Origin: Gautieria morchelliformis
Lineage: Eukaryota > Basidiomycota > Agaricomycetes > Gomphales > Gomphaceae
Length of the DNA: 64,000 bases
Reading direction: 5' to 3'
NCBI GenBank assembly: GCA_015179125.1
Contig: WHVA01000298.1
Location: 62,001-126,000 of the forward strand
A program made the translations under genes and the position numbers. Each line of letters begins with the position of its first letter. Position 1 is the first letter of the stretch. The notes under the pieces are model-generated. The model worked only from the letters and a program-made list of their open reading frames with translations, searched no databases and was not told the origin of the DNA. Below are positions 11,482-22,302 of this stretch, one piece after another.

Positions 11482-11749
11482 ATGCTATAGATATATAGCG
11501 CTGACAGCTCAAGCATCAAACGAGGACGATGTTAAAATGCTATAACAGGGATTTCGACAGCTTGTGCAACTAATAAGGTGTATCAAAAATACACCCTACT
11601 TCAGTCAACAAGTGGTTCACAAACGAACGAAAAAAAAGAAAAAGCAAACCTTGGGCCAATCCGGAGGCCGCAGGAAAGTAATGGTGTGTAATTGATGGGC
11701 ACCATGGATTGGGAACAGAGACTTGATAAACATTCCAAGGCTAACAATG

Positions 11750-11975
11750 TCAGCCGCGAAATCTGTTCATACCAAACAGAAACCTTTCGAAAACTACAAA
11801 CGGTGATTGAAAAAGATTTGTATTATGCCAGCGCCCCTTTTAATTTTGATGTACAGTAGATGACAAGACCCACAGGTCCGCTCTATGAGTGTAATATTGC
11901 CCAGTGGTGGGTGCTTAAGCAGGACGATGTAGCATGAGGAGAGGGAATAAGGGAAGGGTATGGTGACGAGGGTAT
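11750..11975. repeat. Array 3'-flank block, copy 2
   Basis: Same block as at 9680-9869, ending at the stop codon of paralogue B. It is closest to the copies at 24700-24925 and 26920-27137. Confidence 0.7.
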
Positions 11976-13395
11976 TCAGAGGTTGACAGTGTTGCCAGAC
12001 GCAACGTCGTTGAGAGCATTCACGTACTCGAGGTCAACATTCCCAACTTCAGCGTTAATGGGAGTATAGACCTAGGTAAACGTGGCTGAATTAATGGTAC
12101 CACTGAATGATACGACCAACGTATGGATGTGGCAACCTTGGCAACGGCGTCGACGGGGGCTGCGACACCAGCCAGAACGTTCGCAACGCCGTTGACGTCC
12201 CGAACATTCACACTGTTGCCAGATGCAACGTCATTGGCAATATTGTCGTAATTGGCCTCAACATTCGCGACTTCAGCTTGAACGGGAGCCACGACCTGAG
12301 TAAAGGTGGCTGAATTAACGGTACACCTGAACAATACGGCCAACGTACGGATGTGGCAACCTTGGCAACGGCGTCGACGGGGGCTGCGACACCAGCTCCA
12401 ACGTTCGCAAGGCCGTTGTCCCGAACATTCACACTGTTGCCAGATGCAACGTCATTGGCAATATTGTCGTAATTGGCCTCAACATTCCCGACTTCGGCTT
12501 TAACGGGAGCCACGACCTGAGTAAAGGTGGCTGAATTAACGGGACACCTGAACGATACGGCCAACGTACGGATGTGGCAACCTTGGCAACGGCGTCGACG
12601 GGGGCTGCGACACCAGCTCCAACGTTCGCAAGGCCGTTGACGTCCCGAACATTCACACTGTTGTCCGACAAGACGTCATTGGCAATATTGTCGTAATTGG
12701 CCTCAACATTCGCGACTTTAGCTTTAACGGGAGCCACGACCTGAGTAAAGGTGGCTGAATTAACGGTACACCTGAACGATACGGCCAACGTACAGATGTG
12801 GCAACCTTGGCAGCAGCGTGGACGGGGGCTGCGACACCAGCTCCAACGTTCGCAAGGCCGTTGACGCCCCGAACATTCACAGTGTTGTACGACGCAACGT
12901 CATTGGCAATATTGTCGTAATTGGCATCAACATTCGCGACTTTAGCTTTAACGGGAGCATAGACCTAGGTAAACGTGGCTGAATTAACGGTACACCTGAA
13001 CGATATGACAGACATACGGATGTGGGAACCTTGGCAGCAGCGTAGACTGGGGCTGCGACATCAGCTGCAACGTTCGCAAGGCCGTTGACGTCCCGAACAT
13101 TCACACTGTTGTGCGATGCAACGCCATTGGCAATATTGTCGTAATTGGCATCAACATTCCCGACTTCAGCTTTAACGGGAGCATAGACCTGAGTAAAGGT
13201 GGCTGAATTAACGGTACACCTGAACGATACGACAAACATACGGATGTGGGAACCTTGACATCAGCTACGATGGGGACTGCGGCACCAACAGCAGCGTTCA
13301 CGATGCCGTTGACATCTGCCTCGGGATCGAATGGGCGCAGTAGGAAGCGCAAGCACAGAGGTGGCGACGGTAAGGAGAACAAAGGAGTGCATCAT
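11976..13395 (-). pseudogene. Secreted modular repeat protein, paralogue B (frameshifted exon 1)
   Basis: Seven exons match intact paralogue H: 13395-13254, 13188-13030, 12964-12806, 12740-12582, 12516-12361, 12295-12137 and 12071-11976. All six introns are exactly 65 nt. Exons 2-6 are 53-aa modules (52 aa in exon 5), and the last exon gives a short module ending SGNTVNL and stop. Exon 1 encodes a signal peptide (MMHSFVLLTVATSVLALP) and APIRSRG. At about 13315 it then lacks 2 nt relative to H, moving the downstream DVNGIVNAAVG out of the ATG frame. Every module exon is open, so the lesion is recent, an assembly error, or bypassed in some way I cannot see. Confidence 0.75.
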
Positions 13396-13482
13396 GGTAA
13401 TGATCGTGGGTTGTAGGTGGGGGGTCGGATGACGGTAGGGAAAGGATCAGAAGGCGGATGAGGGGGAGTTTGCAGATGTTAT

Positions 13483-13500
13483 CCGCGGAATTTATACCAT
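13483..13500 (-). promoter_or_regulatory. TATA box of paralogue B
   Basis: Minus strand ATGGTATAAATTCC, about 100 bp upstream of the ATG. Same element as in the other paralogues. Confidence 0.6.
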
Positions 13501-13539
13501 TCCCCAGTTGGACTGGCGCCACCAGGGTATTTGTTCCCA

Positions 13540-14640
13540 ACCAGTCTTACTCTAACTGAATTGCAATTATTAGCCGCATTATTCAGATAATATACATATG
13601 GAAAAACAAATAATCTCTCACCTGCATTTTTGTCTCCGTCAACCAGCCTGATGTCACAACAGGGGTCATTGTCTCAACCGCGGAAGCATTTTGGTCCCGA
13701 TTCGGCCACATTTTTGTCTCATCCACAATAAATTAATGTCCCACTCAGATGTCCTTTCTGTCTCAACTTTCTGTAGCTCTCCGTATACTCTACCAAAAAT
13801 CACGAGTGGGGGCTCGTTCTGTTGCCTGAATTGAGCACTATACGGCAAAATTAATAGTTTGTTGATCCAGGCACAATGCCACTCAAGATACCGGGTTCGG
13901 CCTACTTCCTGGGCCTTGAGATGATGTCTGTACACATGCACCATATAGGATCCAATTATTGTAAGAGAAATCATATAAAGTATGCGCATGGTCCCGGTGA
14001 CCGTTCTAATCATTATCATACCGTTATAGTTTGTACGTTCAGGACTAATATCGAGGTGGTGCCCCCTTCATCTAACCATCGCATCACCCATGGTGCTACT
14101 CTGGTCCTTGGATATCCCTAAGCGAGGAAAGGCGCCGTGGAAATTGGGCCATGTTTAGTGCCACTGTGCGCCGACCAAGAGGCGGATAATCTTGCTGTGG
14201 TGTGCTCCATCCGGGCAACAAAGCAAGCCCGCACTTGTATTTTTTGGTAGAGTACATGGCGAGCTACATAAAATTGAGACAGGAATGCATTGTGGATGAG
14301 ACAAAGGCCCCAACGCGCCATGGCAGGAGACATTATTTGTTTTTCAAAAATTTTTGTCAAGGTCAATTTGGCGGCATTTCCATATATAGATGTAATTACC
14401 ATACATAGCGCCGACAAGCAGCAAACGAGAGGATGTTAAAATGCCACAACAGGGATTTCTACAGCTTGTGCAACAAAATATTATCAAAAATACACCCTAA
14501 TGTTTCAGTCAAAAAGAGGTCAACAAACCAAAAAAATTTCGTCGTGCCAATTCGGCGGTTGCGCAAAAGTAGCGGTGCCATTGATCAACACCACAGATGA
14601 AGAACAAATACTCCATAAGCTTTCTAAGGCTTAGCCCTTA
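13540..14640. other. Array spacer with decayed upstream block
   Basis: No gene recognised. It contains the AT-rich segment found upstream of each paralogue (13545-13600). At 14330-14420 there is a decayed CArG block, with CCATATATAG (14390-14399) in place of CCATATATGG. The intervening sequence (about 13620-14330) is not found in the other spacers and is probably an old insertion. Confidence 0.45.
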
Positions 14641-14868
14641 CAGGTCAACCGCGAAATCTGGTCATACCAAACAGAAACTTTCCGAAAACTACACACGCTC
14701 ATTGAACAAGATTGATATTACCCCCTTCGATGTACAGTAGATGACAAGACCCACAAGTCCACTCTATGAGTGAGTAATGTTGCCCCACATTGTGGGGGGT
14801 TAAGCAAGACGGTGTAGGCATGAGACTCAAGAGACGGAATAAGGAAAGGATATCGTGACCGAGGCTAT
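14640..14868. repeat. Array 3'-flank block, copy 3
   Basis: Same block as at 9680-9869 (CAAACAGAAA, GATGACAAGACCCAC, GGTGTAGGCATGAGACTC), downstream of remnant C. Confidence 0.7.
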
Positions 14869-15072
14869 TCAAAGGCTGGGTGCGACTTTGCTGCTAGATC
14901 CAACGCAATTTGCTACATTCACCTTGACTTGAGGAGACCCTCCTGCAGATACGGTGAAATATATGACAATTGAATGATACGATGAACATACATATGTGGG
15001 AACCCTGGCAGCAGATTTAACGGGCAACGGCGGCCGCAGTGTTCGTAAGGCCGTCAACATGCCGTGCACCAA
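14869..15072 (-). pseudogene. Paralogue C remnant, modules collapsed
   Basis: On the minus strand, an exon-1-like end (GACGGCCTTACGAACACTGC, cf. NGLANAA) runs into a typical intron start (GTTCCCACATATGTATG). That intron ends at the acceptor of the last intron (ACCGTATCTGCAG). The tail then reads VKVNVANCVGSSSKVAPSL and stops at 14869, matching paralogue E. All module exons are missing and the exon-1 part is out of frame. Its 5' side is cut off at about 15070 by the Gag fragment. Confidence 0.65.
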
Positions 15073-16593
15073 AAATGGTGCCTTGTCATGTGCGATGTGT
15101 ACGCTACCCTCCAGTACCTTTCCTCGTCTGGTATCCTTTCCTCCTCTGTTGCTCGGCAGTCTCGTGCCATGTGTTCCCTACCTGGCTCCTTCTTTCCGCA
15201 TATGAAGCACTCGCCTGAGGCGAGGTTCGCGCCTCCCGGCCTGAGTGGGTAAGGGTTCTGGATGGATGGCTTAGCCATCCCGAAACGCCTTCTCCATTCG
15301 CTGATTGCTCTCTGGTACGCTGCCACGCCTGCCGGGGTCTTAGCGAACGGCAGCCAGAGGTTCTGGTTCTCGAACGCTGTCTGGCCGCTCTGGATCGTTC
15401 TCGTGCCTGCTGGGGACGGTGTCCCCAGTGTGTTGGGGGCTGTCTGGGGGAAGAACAAGTTGTTTGGTGAGTGTATTGGTCTGCTCTGTGTCTGCCATCC
15501 CGGTCTGCTGGGCGGGGAGGTGTGCGGGGTCTGTGGCGTGGTCGGCGTTCTCGGACTAATTGGGGCTGGTGTTCTGAGGATCGTCGGCATGCTTGGGCTG
15601 TTCTGCCATCCTCCGCCGTAGAACTGCTGTGTTCTTTGTGCCGTCGGGGTGTGCGTTCCTAGTGACAAGGCTTGCTCTATTCGCTCCAATCTCTCCCCTG
15701 TCTCTGCTTCTCTGGTTGCCTCCTCGAGTGCTGGGATCCTGGTCATTCCGTCGTGGAACTCCTGCCAGGTATCATATGTCTCATTCACGATGAGCTTCCT
15801 TACTGCGTTCGGTAGAGTCCTCCTCACATCCTCTACCAGCAGACCTGTTGGGTCTTCTATTGCCTGCGCTAGTGCCAGCGCCTTCCCGGCGAATGCGACG
15901 TGAGCCGGGACCATTTTCCCTCTGAACTCTACCATGGTGCCTAGCTCTTCTGGTGTCAGGTGCAGGGTCGCTAACTCGTACTTGGTCTGCTCCTTCTCAT
16001 GCATGTTCTTCGTTGGGATAGGCCATTTGGCCACGAATGCGGCCTTCACTATTCTCCACTTGCTTGTGTCTATCCTCCCCCCCATCTCTGCCCACCAGTC
16101 TCCCGCTTGCTCCCCCGCTGCCATGCTCAGCCCAAAGTAGTCCATCTTCTTCTTCTCATCCCATGTCAGCGCGAAGACCTCTCTCTCGAACGTCTGTATC
16201 CATACGTGCGGGAGCTCCCCCTTCCTGTAGTCTCCGTAGTACAGCGGTATATCTGGGCTCTTCATCTCTTCTTCGTCGCCTGGGTGCTCTGGTCCTACCT
16301 CTTCGTGTACCGTGGGTCTGGTCGTGTTCGCTCCCTGTCGGGTGCCGTAGTAGTCTCCGTAGACTTCGTACCCGCGTGTCTCTCCTTCGTCCGGGCTGGC
16401 TCTGCTGGGTATTGACGATGGTGTCGTCTCGCTCTCGCTGTCATCTCTTGAGATCCCTGTTCTGCTTCTCAGTTGGTACCTGTGTACCTTCGCCGTTTTT
16501 CCTGTCCTGCTAAGCGCAGTTGTTCCGGTCTCGAATGCCCTGGTGTCACCACTTGGATACGCAGACTGGAACTGCCGGGCTCACGCTCTTAAG
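15054..16593 (-). mobile_element. Retrotransposon Gag fragment, 5' part without ATG
   Basis: An open frame from a TGA near 16594 to 15054; the first Met is at 16265 (404 codons from there). It reads as a capsid-like Gag: the core from FEREVFALTWDEKKKMDYF to VRKLIVNETYDTW, a Ser/Thr/Pro/Gln-rich linker, then a zinc-knuckle-like CFICGKKEPGREHMARDC. The knuckle spacing is C-X2-C-X8-H-X4-C, longer than the usual X4. The frame runs past the knuckle into ERYWRVAYTSHMTRHHF and stops at the junction with paralogue C, so pol is absent. Capsid packaging is the family role, and this copy looks truncated at both ends. Confidence 0.75.
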
Positions 16594-17574
16594 GAGAAGG
16601 AAACGGAGAGGCGATCGTGAGAGGAAAACGATGGATGTGATAGCGTGATACAGGATGAGGGTATCTAATCTCCGCTCCCTCGGTCCCTATGGACCCACTG
16701 TGCTCTGGGAGCCCCGCTCCAACGGTCGTGAAGCGGATGATGCAGGGGCTGCACACGGTTACGGGGCACAAGCAGAATGTTCTCGCTCAGCGGCCGTTCT
16801 TCGTGTGGTGGTTCATGGACCAGGTGGCAAGGTGCGTTGTGATCGTGGCAGACGGCAACGGGTGTGCTGAGACGGGATAAGATCGTTGACATTATGGCAA
16901 TGCGATAACTCGCTGACGCTGGCACTGGAGGTGTGCCAGGTGTTCTTCTCCCCGATCGACTACCTGTCTTGTCTGTGGCTGTGCCCAGGTATGAGTTGGA
17001 TGCACTGTGTGGGCGGGCTACTAACGATGTGTGTAGCGCAACGGACGAGCTATCTGAACCTGCACGGGCAACTGGCGCAAGCATGCGGTACTGCGGGACT
17101 TCCTGTGCCGCCTGCGCCGAACTTCAAGCTGCTGGCGCCAGGATCGCAGCCAGTGGCAGTGGTATGAGGAGGCTCAGAGAGGCAATGATTTGGGCATAGT
17201 CTTGCATCGGTCTCTGTGATCTGTTATTACATTTGTATTTGCCCCCCACTTGATGTATTCTCTAGTGTGCAGTCGAAAAGATTTTCTTGGCGTGTGTACC
17301 TCGCGATCCGTTGAAGCACCGGTGTCCTGGGATGCCTCAGATTCTGAGGCACTATCTAGGTCCAGCTGGGTGTTCAATGCATTCCCCATTCGACGCGCTC
17401 AAAGCGCACTATCCATTCTTCCTGGCGTTACTAGTACCATAGACTGTGGAATAGATACTTAGGGCTGTCGCATATGTACATTCTATCTGAGTAGATCTTC
17501 AATAAAACCCCTCATTAGTCCCCCATTTCTGCCTCATGCGCAGCGGCGTCGTCATCGAGTGAGCACAGAACAAG
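16594..17574. other. Retroelement leader or LTR-like region
   Basis: No gene recognised. By position it is the leader or LTR side of the minus-strand Gag element. No clear LTR ends or target duplication could be placed. Confidence 0.35.
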
Positions 17575-18830
17575 TCAAAGCGGAGACAAATCACTGTGGC
17601 TTACCAAAGACCCATGGGTCGGATCCACGGGTTCGGATCTACCCGCGGCCAATACCCATGCAGATCTGAGTATGGCTCTCCAAAGCAGTAAAACCCACGG
17701 ATCCGAGTCCGGGTGATCCATGGGTTGACTCGTGTTCAGCCTTAAGTCCAAGATGCCATGTAGGTAGTTCAAGTGGGCTAATGTGACTGCGTTGCGTGAT
17801 TTACATTTGGAAGAGGGAGGAGCCACATTGGCGGCTCCCCTTTTGGCTAAGGCTAGCAGACCATTCCAAGGGGTGTCATTCAATTGGTGTCAACAGTGCA
17901 AGCCAGCAAGCCACATTGAAACACACGGCTCACTCATGGACCTGGTGCCGCAATTGGTCACAAATAGTGAAAGAAGAACTTTGGACGCAGGCATGTGGTC
18001 TGATTCAGGTAAATTGATTGAGTCACAGTACTTATTGAACCTCAAGATGCCAGCACCCCAGCCTCTGTAGGTGCCAGTGACCATTAGAGCATACTTGGCA
18101 CATCTGTGTGACATGTTCAGGAGGGAAAGAAGAATAGGAAGTCAAAGAGTGATCGTTTGAATATGGAGTGAGCCACTAGATGGCTCAGTCGGCAGCAATA
18201 ACATAAGGACAGAAAGGGGAAGGTGCAAGAAAGTTTTTTGGGTCACGCAACACTCATGGTTTGCATTGGCATGCAGGGTGCAGTGAGGGCGCATTGTCAG
18301 TTGCAGGCCCTCCTGCACACAATGGGCTGGCATGTTGCTCAGCCAGGATTTCATGTCACCTAAGCATAGGTGAGAAGTGTCAACAGAGCCCCTGGAAGGG
18401 CAAAGGAGAATTGGAGATGTCTGTTGGATGGGCCCACCTCACCATGAGAGACAGGGTCCACCTGTTCTCCACTGAGGGCACATACTTCAAGTCCAGGGTA
18501 ACATTGGTGGGGGCGAGAGGATTGTGATGTGGTGGATTGCATCATTGTGTTGTGCATTGTGGGAGCAGCCCCTTGCCAATGCATAGATTACACCAGTGTT
18601 GTTGCTGTTGACCCTCACATGTGAGTTGGTGACACCCTGGGAGTGAATCCAAAGGGTGGCAACCTCGATGGCAATGGTTTCTACCCAGCCGATGTTGCAA
18701 CCCTCACAGTCCCAACCCGTGCTTAGGTGCCAAGTGGCCCAACTTTCCCCCACAGTGAGGCGTATCCCCCATGATGTGGATGCATCAACCCAAGTGTCAA
18801 GGTTCATAGTGACTTGGAGGAAGAGCAAGC
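17575..18830 (-). pseudogene. Relic of a tyrosine-recombinase retroelement (DIRS/Ngaro-like)
   Basis: Three minus-strand open pieces line up in the order of fungal YR retroelement proteins. 18828-18487 gives an RNase-H-like segment (WVDASTSWGIRLTVG, GWVETIAIEVATLW, VRVNSNNTGVIYAL). 18114-17890 gives the N-terminal SAM-like part of a tyrosine recombinase (GWGAGILRFNKYCDSINLPE, MPASKVLLSLFV). 17883-17750 continues it (NDTPWNGLLALAKRGAANVA, PPSSKCKSRNAVTLAHL). Frameshifts separate the pieces and the catalytic C-terminal half was not found. Family assignment is from remembered fungal proteins. Confidence 0.6.
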
Positions 18831-18918
18831 ATGAGAGTCTGGGGTGGTGGAGTCCACCCTAGAGACAATTGCTGTAAGGGCAACCCTGGCTAGTCGTGGA
18901 GATCACACTACCACACAA

Positions 18919-19002
18919 CTGACAAGGGGAAATCCAAAGTATGTATAAATGAACAGAGCATACAAGAGAGGGGGTTCTCACCTGACAAGGGGAAATCCAA
19001 AG
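18919..19002. repeat. 21-bp direct repeat
   Basis: The 21-mer beginning CTGACAAGGGGAAATCC occurs at 18919-18939 and 18982-19002. It lies at the upstream edge of the YR relic, where Ngaro-like elements carry split direct repeats, so it may be part of such a terminus. Confidence 0.6.
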
Positions 19003-19084
19003 AGAAAAGTCTAAGGACCCCCAATGTCAGCGAGCCCGTATTATACTACGCTGCGCAGCCAGGGACAACGCTTGGCACCCGCCA

Positions 19085-19640
19085 TCAACCCTGCATCCCC
19101 CTGACCCTTGATCGACCCTTGATGCCACCTATTATGCGAGTCGCTTGATTTCCGACACTGTTCCGGGGCGGAAGTCGGAAATTGGAGTGGAACTGGCAAG
19201 GCGAACGGAACTGGTGGAAGTTCTCCCAGAAGCGGAATCGTTCCCGAAAGCGGATGCGGAGATGGAATCGGAACCGGAAGCGGAGTCGGAAATGGAGTCG
19301 GAACTGGGTGTGGTGTCGGAACTGGAAATGGAAAACAGGGTGTCCCCTGACAATTGCTGCAATGTCTGCCTCTGTGAGGTTTGCATGGATTCGTGGCTTG
19401 CGAGGTTCAGGACAGTCTGGTGAATTGTGACCAGGTCTCTTACAGTTGTAGCATGTCCGTGTTTCGGTGCGGCGGCGGCGGGATGAGTCAATGTCCATAG
19501 GTGTCGCATTACTGCGTGGTGCTGTGACAACAGGAGCCGTAGCAGGAGTGTGGAGTGGTCGGGCAGGAGGAGGGCGACTAGGAACATGAGGTGTCTGTGC
19601 CTTCCTGACCTCTAACAGACGGTGATGATTGCAGCCAATC
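19085..19640 (-). mobile_element. Gag zinc-knuckle fragment fused to paralogue D
   Basis: The minus strand reads ATPMDIDSSRRRRTETRTCY, then CCHC knuckle CYNCKRPGHNSPDC (C-X2-C-X4-H-X4-C), then PRKPRIHANLTEADIAAIV. This is the nucleocapsid end of a fungal LTR-retrotransposon Gag. After IVRGHP the open frame becomes Phe/Arg-rich. The overlapping frame (DTLFSISSSDTTPSSDS ...) looks more like a Gag tail, so a frameshift near 19345 is likely. Upstream the frame is continuous with paralogue D. Confidence 0.65.
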
Positions 19641-20647
19641 TGACAGGCTGCTCCCTTCCAGCCTTTGAGGTTGGATGGAAGAGAGGGCTGGGCATGGATC
19701 TTGTCAAGGATACCGGATATAGCTTTTACCACGGGAGTCTCGACCTGTGTCAAATTAGTAGTAAAATCAAATGATACGATGAACGTACATTTGTGACAGT
19801 GCCGGCAACAGCATTTCCAACACCAACACCATCTGCAACACCACCTGCAATGTAACACCAGGTGCAACACCATGTGCAAGCGGGGTTATCGATTGGAACA
19901 AAGGTCCCAGATCGTCCACGAGATCCCGTACGTTCAAATCATTGTGTGACAGAACGTCGTTGGCAGCATTCACATAATCGACTTTGACATTCCCGGCTGC
20001 AGCGTCAACGGGAGCCGTGACCTGGGTAGAGATGGCTAAATGAACGGTACAATCGAATGATACGGCGAACGTACATATGTGGCAACCTTGACATCGGCCA
20101 CGACGGGGGCTACGACACCGACCGCAGCGTTCGCAAGGCCGTTGACGTCATTGCCTCGGGATCGAATGCGAGGGGGCGCAGGGAACGCAGGGGGCGCTGG
20201 GAACGCGGGGGGCGCAGGGAGGGAAGGGAGGGGCGGAGCGACCGAAGGGAGGATCGAAGGAATCGGAGGGAGGGGCGCAGGGAGGGAACGGAGGGGCGGA
20301 GCGACCGAAGGGAGGATCGAAGGAATCGGAGGGAGGGGCGCAGGGAGGGAACGGAGGGGCGGAGCGACCGAAGGGAGGATCGAAGGAATCGGAGGGAGGG
20401 GCGCAGGGAGGGAACGGAGGGGGGAGCGACCGAAGGGAGGATCGAAGGAATCGGAGGGAGGGGCGCAGGGAGGGAACGGAGGGGCGGCGCGACCGAAGGG
20501 ATCAGAGGCAAGGAAGGGATCGGAGGCAAGGAAGGGATCGGAGGCAAGGAAGGGATCGGAGGCAAGGAAGGGATCAGAGGCAAGGAAGGGAACAGGAAGC
20601 GCAGACACAGAGGTGGCGATGGCAAGGAGGACAAACGAGTGCATCAT
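19641..20647 (-). pseudogene. Secreted modular repeat protein, paralogue D (disrupted, chimeric)
   Basis: Exon 1 (20647-20087, 187 codons) is open: a signal peptide (MMHSFVLLAIATSVSALP), five FLASDP repeats, a Pro-rich tract and IRSRGNDVNGLANAAVG. After a 65-nt intron, exon 2 starts at 20021 (VTAPVDAAAGNVKVDYVN). It diverges from the 53-aa module into DLNVRDLVDDLGPLF, then Val/Gly-rich sequence that changes frame near 19845. A last intron (acceptor near 19740) leads to VETPVVKAISGILDKIH. That continues without a stop into the Gag knuckle. Exon 1 reads the shared Pro-rich DNA repeat in another frame than A and returns to the common frame near 20423. Confidence 0.6.
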
Positions 20648-20735
20648 GGTAACGACCGTGGACTGTAAGTAGGGCGTGTGATGACGGTTGGGGAAAGGAT
20701 CAGAAGGACGAACGGGGAGCCGTGTAGATGCTATC

Positions 20736-20752
20736 CACGGAATTTATACCAT
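20736..20752 (-). promoter_or_regulatory. TATA box of paralogue D
   Basis: Minus strand GGTATAAATTCCGTGG, about 95 bp upstream of the ATG at 20647. Confidence 0.65.
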
Positions 20753-20889
20753 CTCCCAGTTGGACGTGCGCCAACGGGGCATTTATTCCCAACCAATATT
20801 ACTTTAACTGAATTGCAATCAATAGGCGCATCATTCAGTTCAGAGAATATAGATCGGGAATAAATTTGCCAAGACTTGCACTGATTACA

Positions 20890-21119
20890 AGTCAACCGCG
20901 AGATCTGGGCATACCAAACAGAAAACTTTCGAAGACTACACACGCTCATTGAACAAGATTGATATTGTCCCAGCACCCCCGTCGATGTACAGTAGATGAC
21001 AAGTGCCACAAATCCACTCTATCAATGGAATATTGCCCCACGTTGGGGGGGCTTAAACAAGACGGTGTACGCATGAGACTGAAGAGACGGAATAAGGAAA
21101 GGATATCGTGACCGGCTAT
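20890..21119. repeat. Array 3'-flank block, copy 4
   Basis: Same block as at 9680-9869, directly downstream of paralogue E. It includes ACCAAACAGAAAACTTTCG and CAGTAGATGACAAG. Confidence 0.7.
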
Positions 21120-21889
21120 TCAAAGGCTGGGTGCAACTTTGCTGCCAGATCCAACGCGATTTACTACATTCACCTTCAGAGGATACCCCCCTGCAGATAC
21201 GGTTTAGTAAATACGACAATTGAATGATACGAACATACTCCGGCACCTGTCAACGACCCCGCAACCCCGATCGCGGGGCCAGCGCGCGCAACAACATTAT
21301 TGCCGGATGCAACGTCGTTGGCAGCATTCACGTAGTCGAGGTCAACATTCGCGACTGCAGCGTTAACGGGAGCCGTGACCTGGGCAGAGATGGCTGAATT
21401 AACGAACGGTACAATCGAATGATACGGCGAACGTACATATGTGGGAACCTTGGCAGCAGCGTCGACGGGGGCTACGACACCGACCGCAGCGTTCGCAAGG
21501 CCGTTGACGTCATTGCCTCGGGATCGAATGCGAGGGGGCGCTGGGGGCGCAGGGAACGCGGGGGGCGCAGGGGGCGCGGGGGGCGCGGGGGGCGCAGGGG
21601 GCGCAGGTAACGCGGGCGGCGCAGGTAACGGCACAGGGAGCGGAGGGAGCGGAGGGAACGCGGGGGGCGCAGGGGGCGCGGGGGGCGCAGGGGGTGCAGG
21701 GGGCGCAGGTAACGCGGGCGGCGCAGGTAATGCCACAGGGAGCGCGGGGAGCGCGGGGAGCGCAGGGAGCGCAGGTAGCGCAGGTAGCGCAGGGAGCGCA
21801 GGGAGCGCGGGGAGCGCAGGAAGCTCCTGCGGCACAGGAAGCGCAAACACAGAGGTGGCGATGGCAAGGAGGACAAACGAGTGCATCAT
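21120..21889 (-). CDS. Secreted modular repeat protein, paralogue E
   Basis: Proposed exons: 21889-21449, 21379-21247 and 21190-21120, total 645 nt and 214 aa, with a phase-0 intron of 69 nt and a phase-1 intron of 56 nt. Exon 1 holds a signal peptide (MMHSFVLLAIATSVFALP), then a low-complexity (Leu/Pro-Ala-Pro)n tract of about 85 residues and RIRSRGNDVNGLANAAVG. Only one module follows (VTAPVNAAVANVDLDYVNAA), of the NNVVARAGP terminal type, so E has the fewest modules of the intact genes. The tail after the last intron ends VGSGSKVAPSL. Remnant C preserves the same tail, which supports the splice. Without that intron the frame would stop at 21176. Confidence 0.72.
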
Positions 21890-21976
21890 GGTACCGACCG
21901 TGGACTGTAAGTAGGGCGTGTGATGAAGGTTGGGGAAAGGATCAAAAGGATGAACGGGGAGCAGTGTAGATGCTAT

Positions 21977-21994
21977 CCACGGAATTTATACCAT
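21977..21994 (-). promoter_or_regulatory. TATA box of paralogue E
   Basis: Minus strand ATGGTATAAATTCCGTGG, about 100 bp upstream of the ATG at 21889. Confidence 0.65.
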
Positions 21995-22203
21995 CCCCCA
22001 GTAGTGGTTGGACTGACGCCACGGGGGTATTCATTCCCAACCAATAAGTCTAACTGAATGGCAATCATTAGGCGCATTGTGTAATGACAGTTCCAAGTGA
22101 AAAACAAGGCGATTTGTCTGTTCCTCTATACAAAGAGCTTCTATCGATTGTATAGAGCAAAAATGAAGGAGTTCTATATGTCACGGTCAGTTGGGCGGCA
22201 CTT

Positions 22204-22213
22204 CCATATATGG
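22204..22213. promoter_or_regulatory. CArG-box-like palindrome upstream of E
   Basis: CCATATATGG, about 320 bp upstream of the E start, in the same conserved block as at 11472 and 26660. Confidence 0.4.
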
Positions 22214-22302
22214 ATGTGATTACCATATATAGCGCTGAGAAGTTAAGCAGCAAACGAGAGGACAAGATGTTAAAACGCCATAACAGGCCTTTCTACAGGT
22301 TG

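Noticed and set aside
17600..17725. CCCATGGGTC/GGATCC-rich repeats considered as an origin or regulatory cluster
   Set aside because: Irregular low-complexity repeats inside a retroelement relic, with no independent support.
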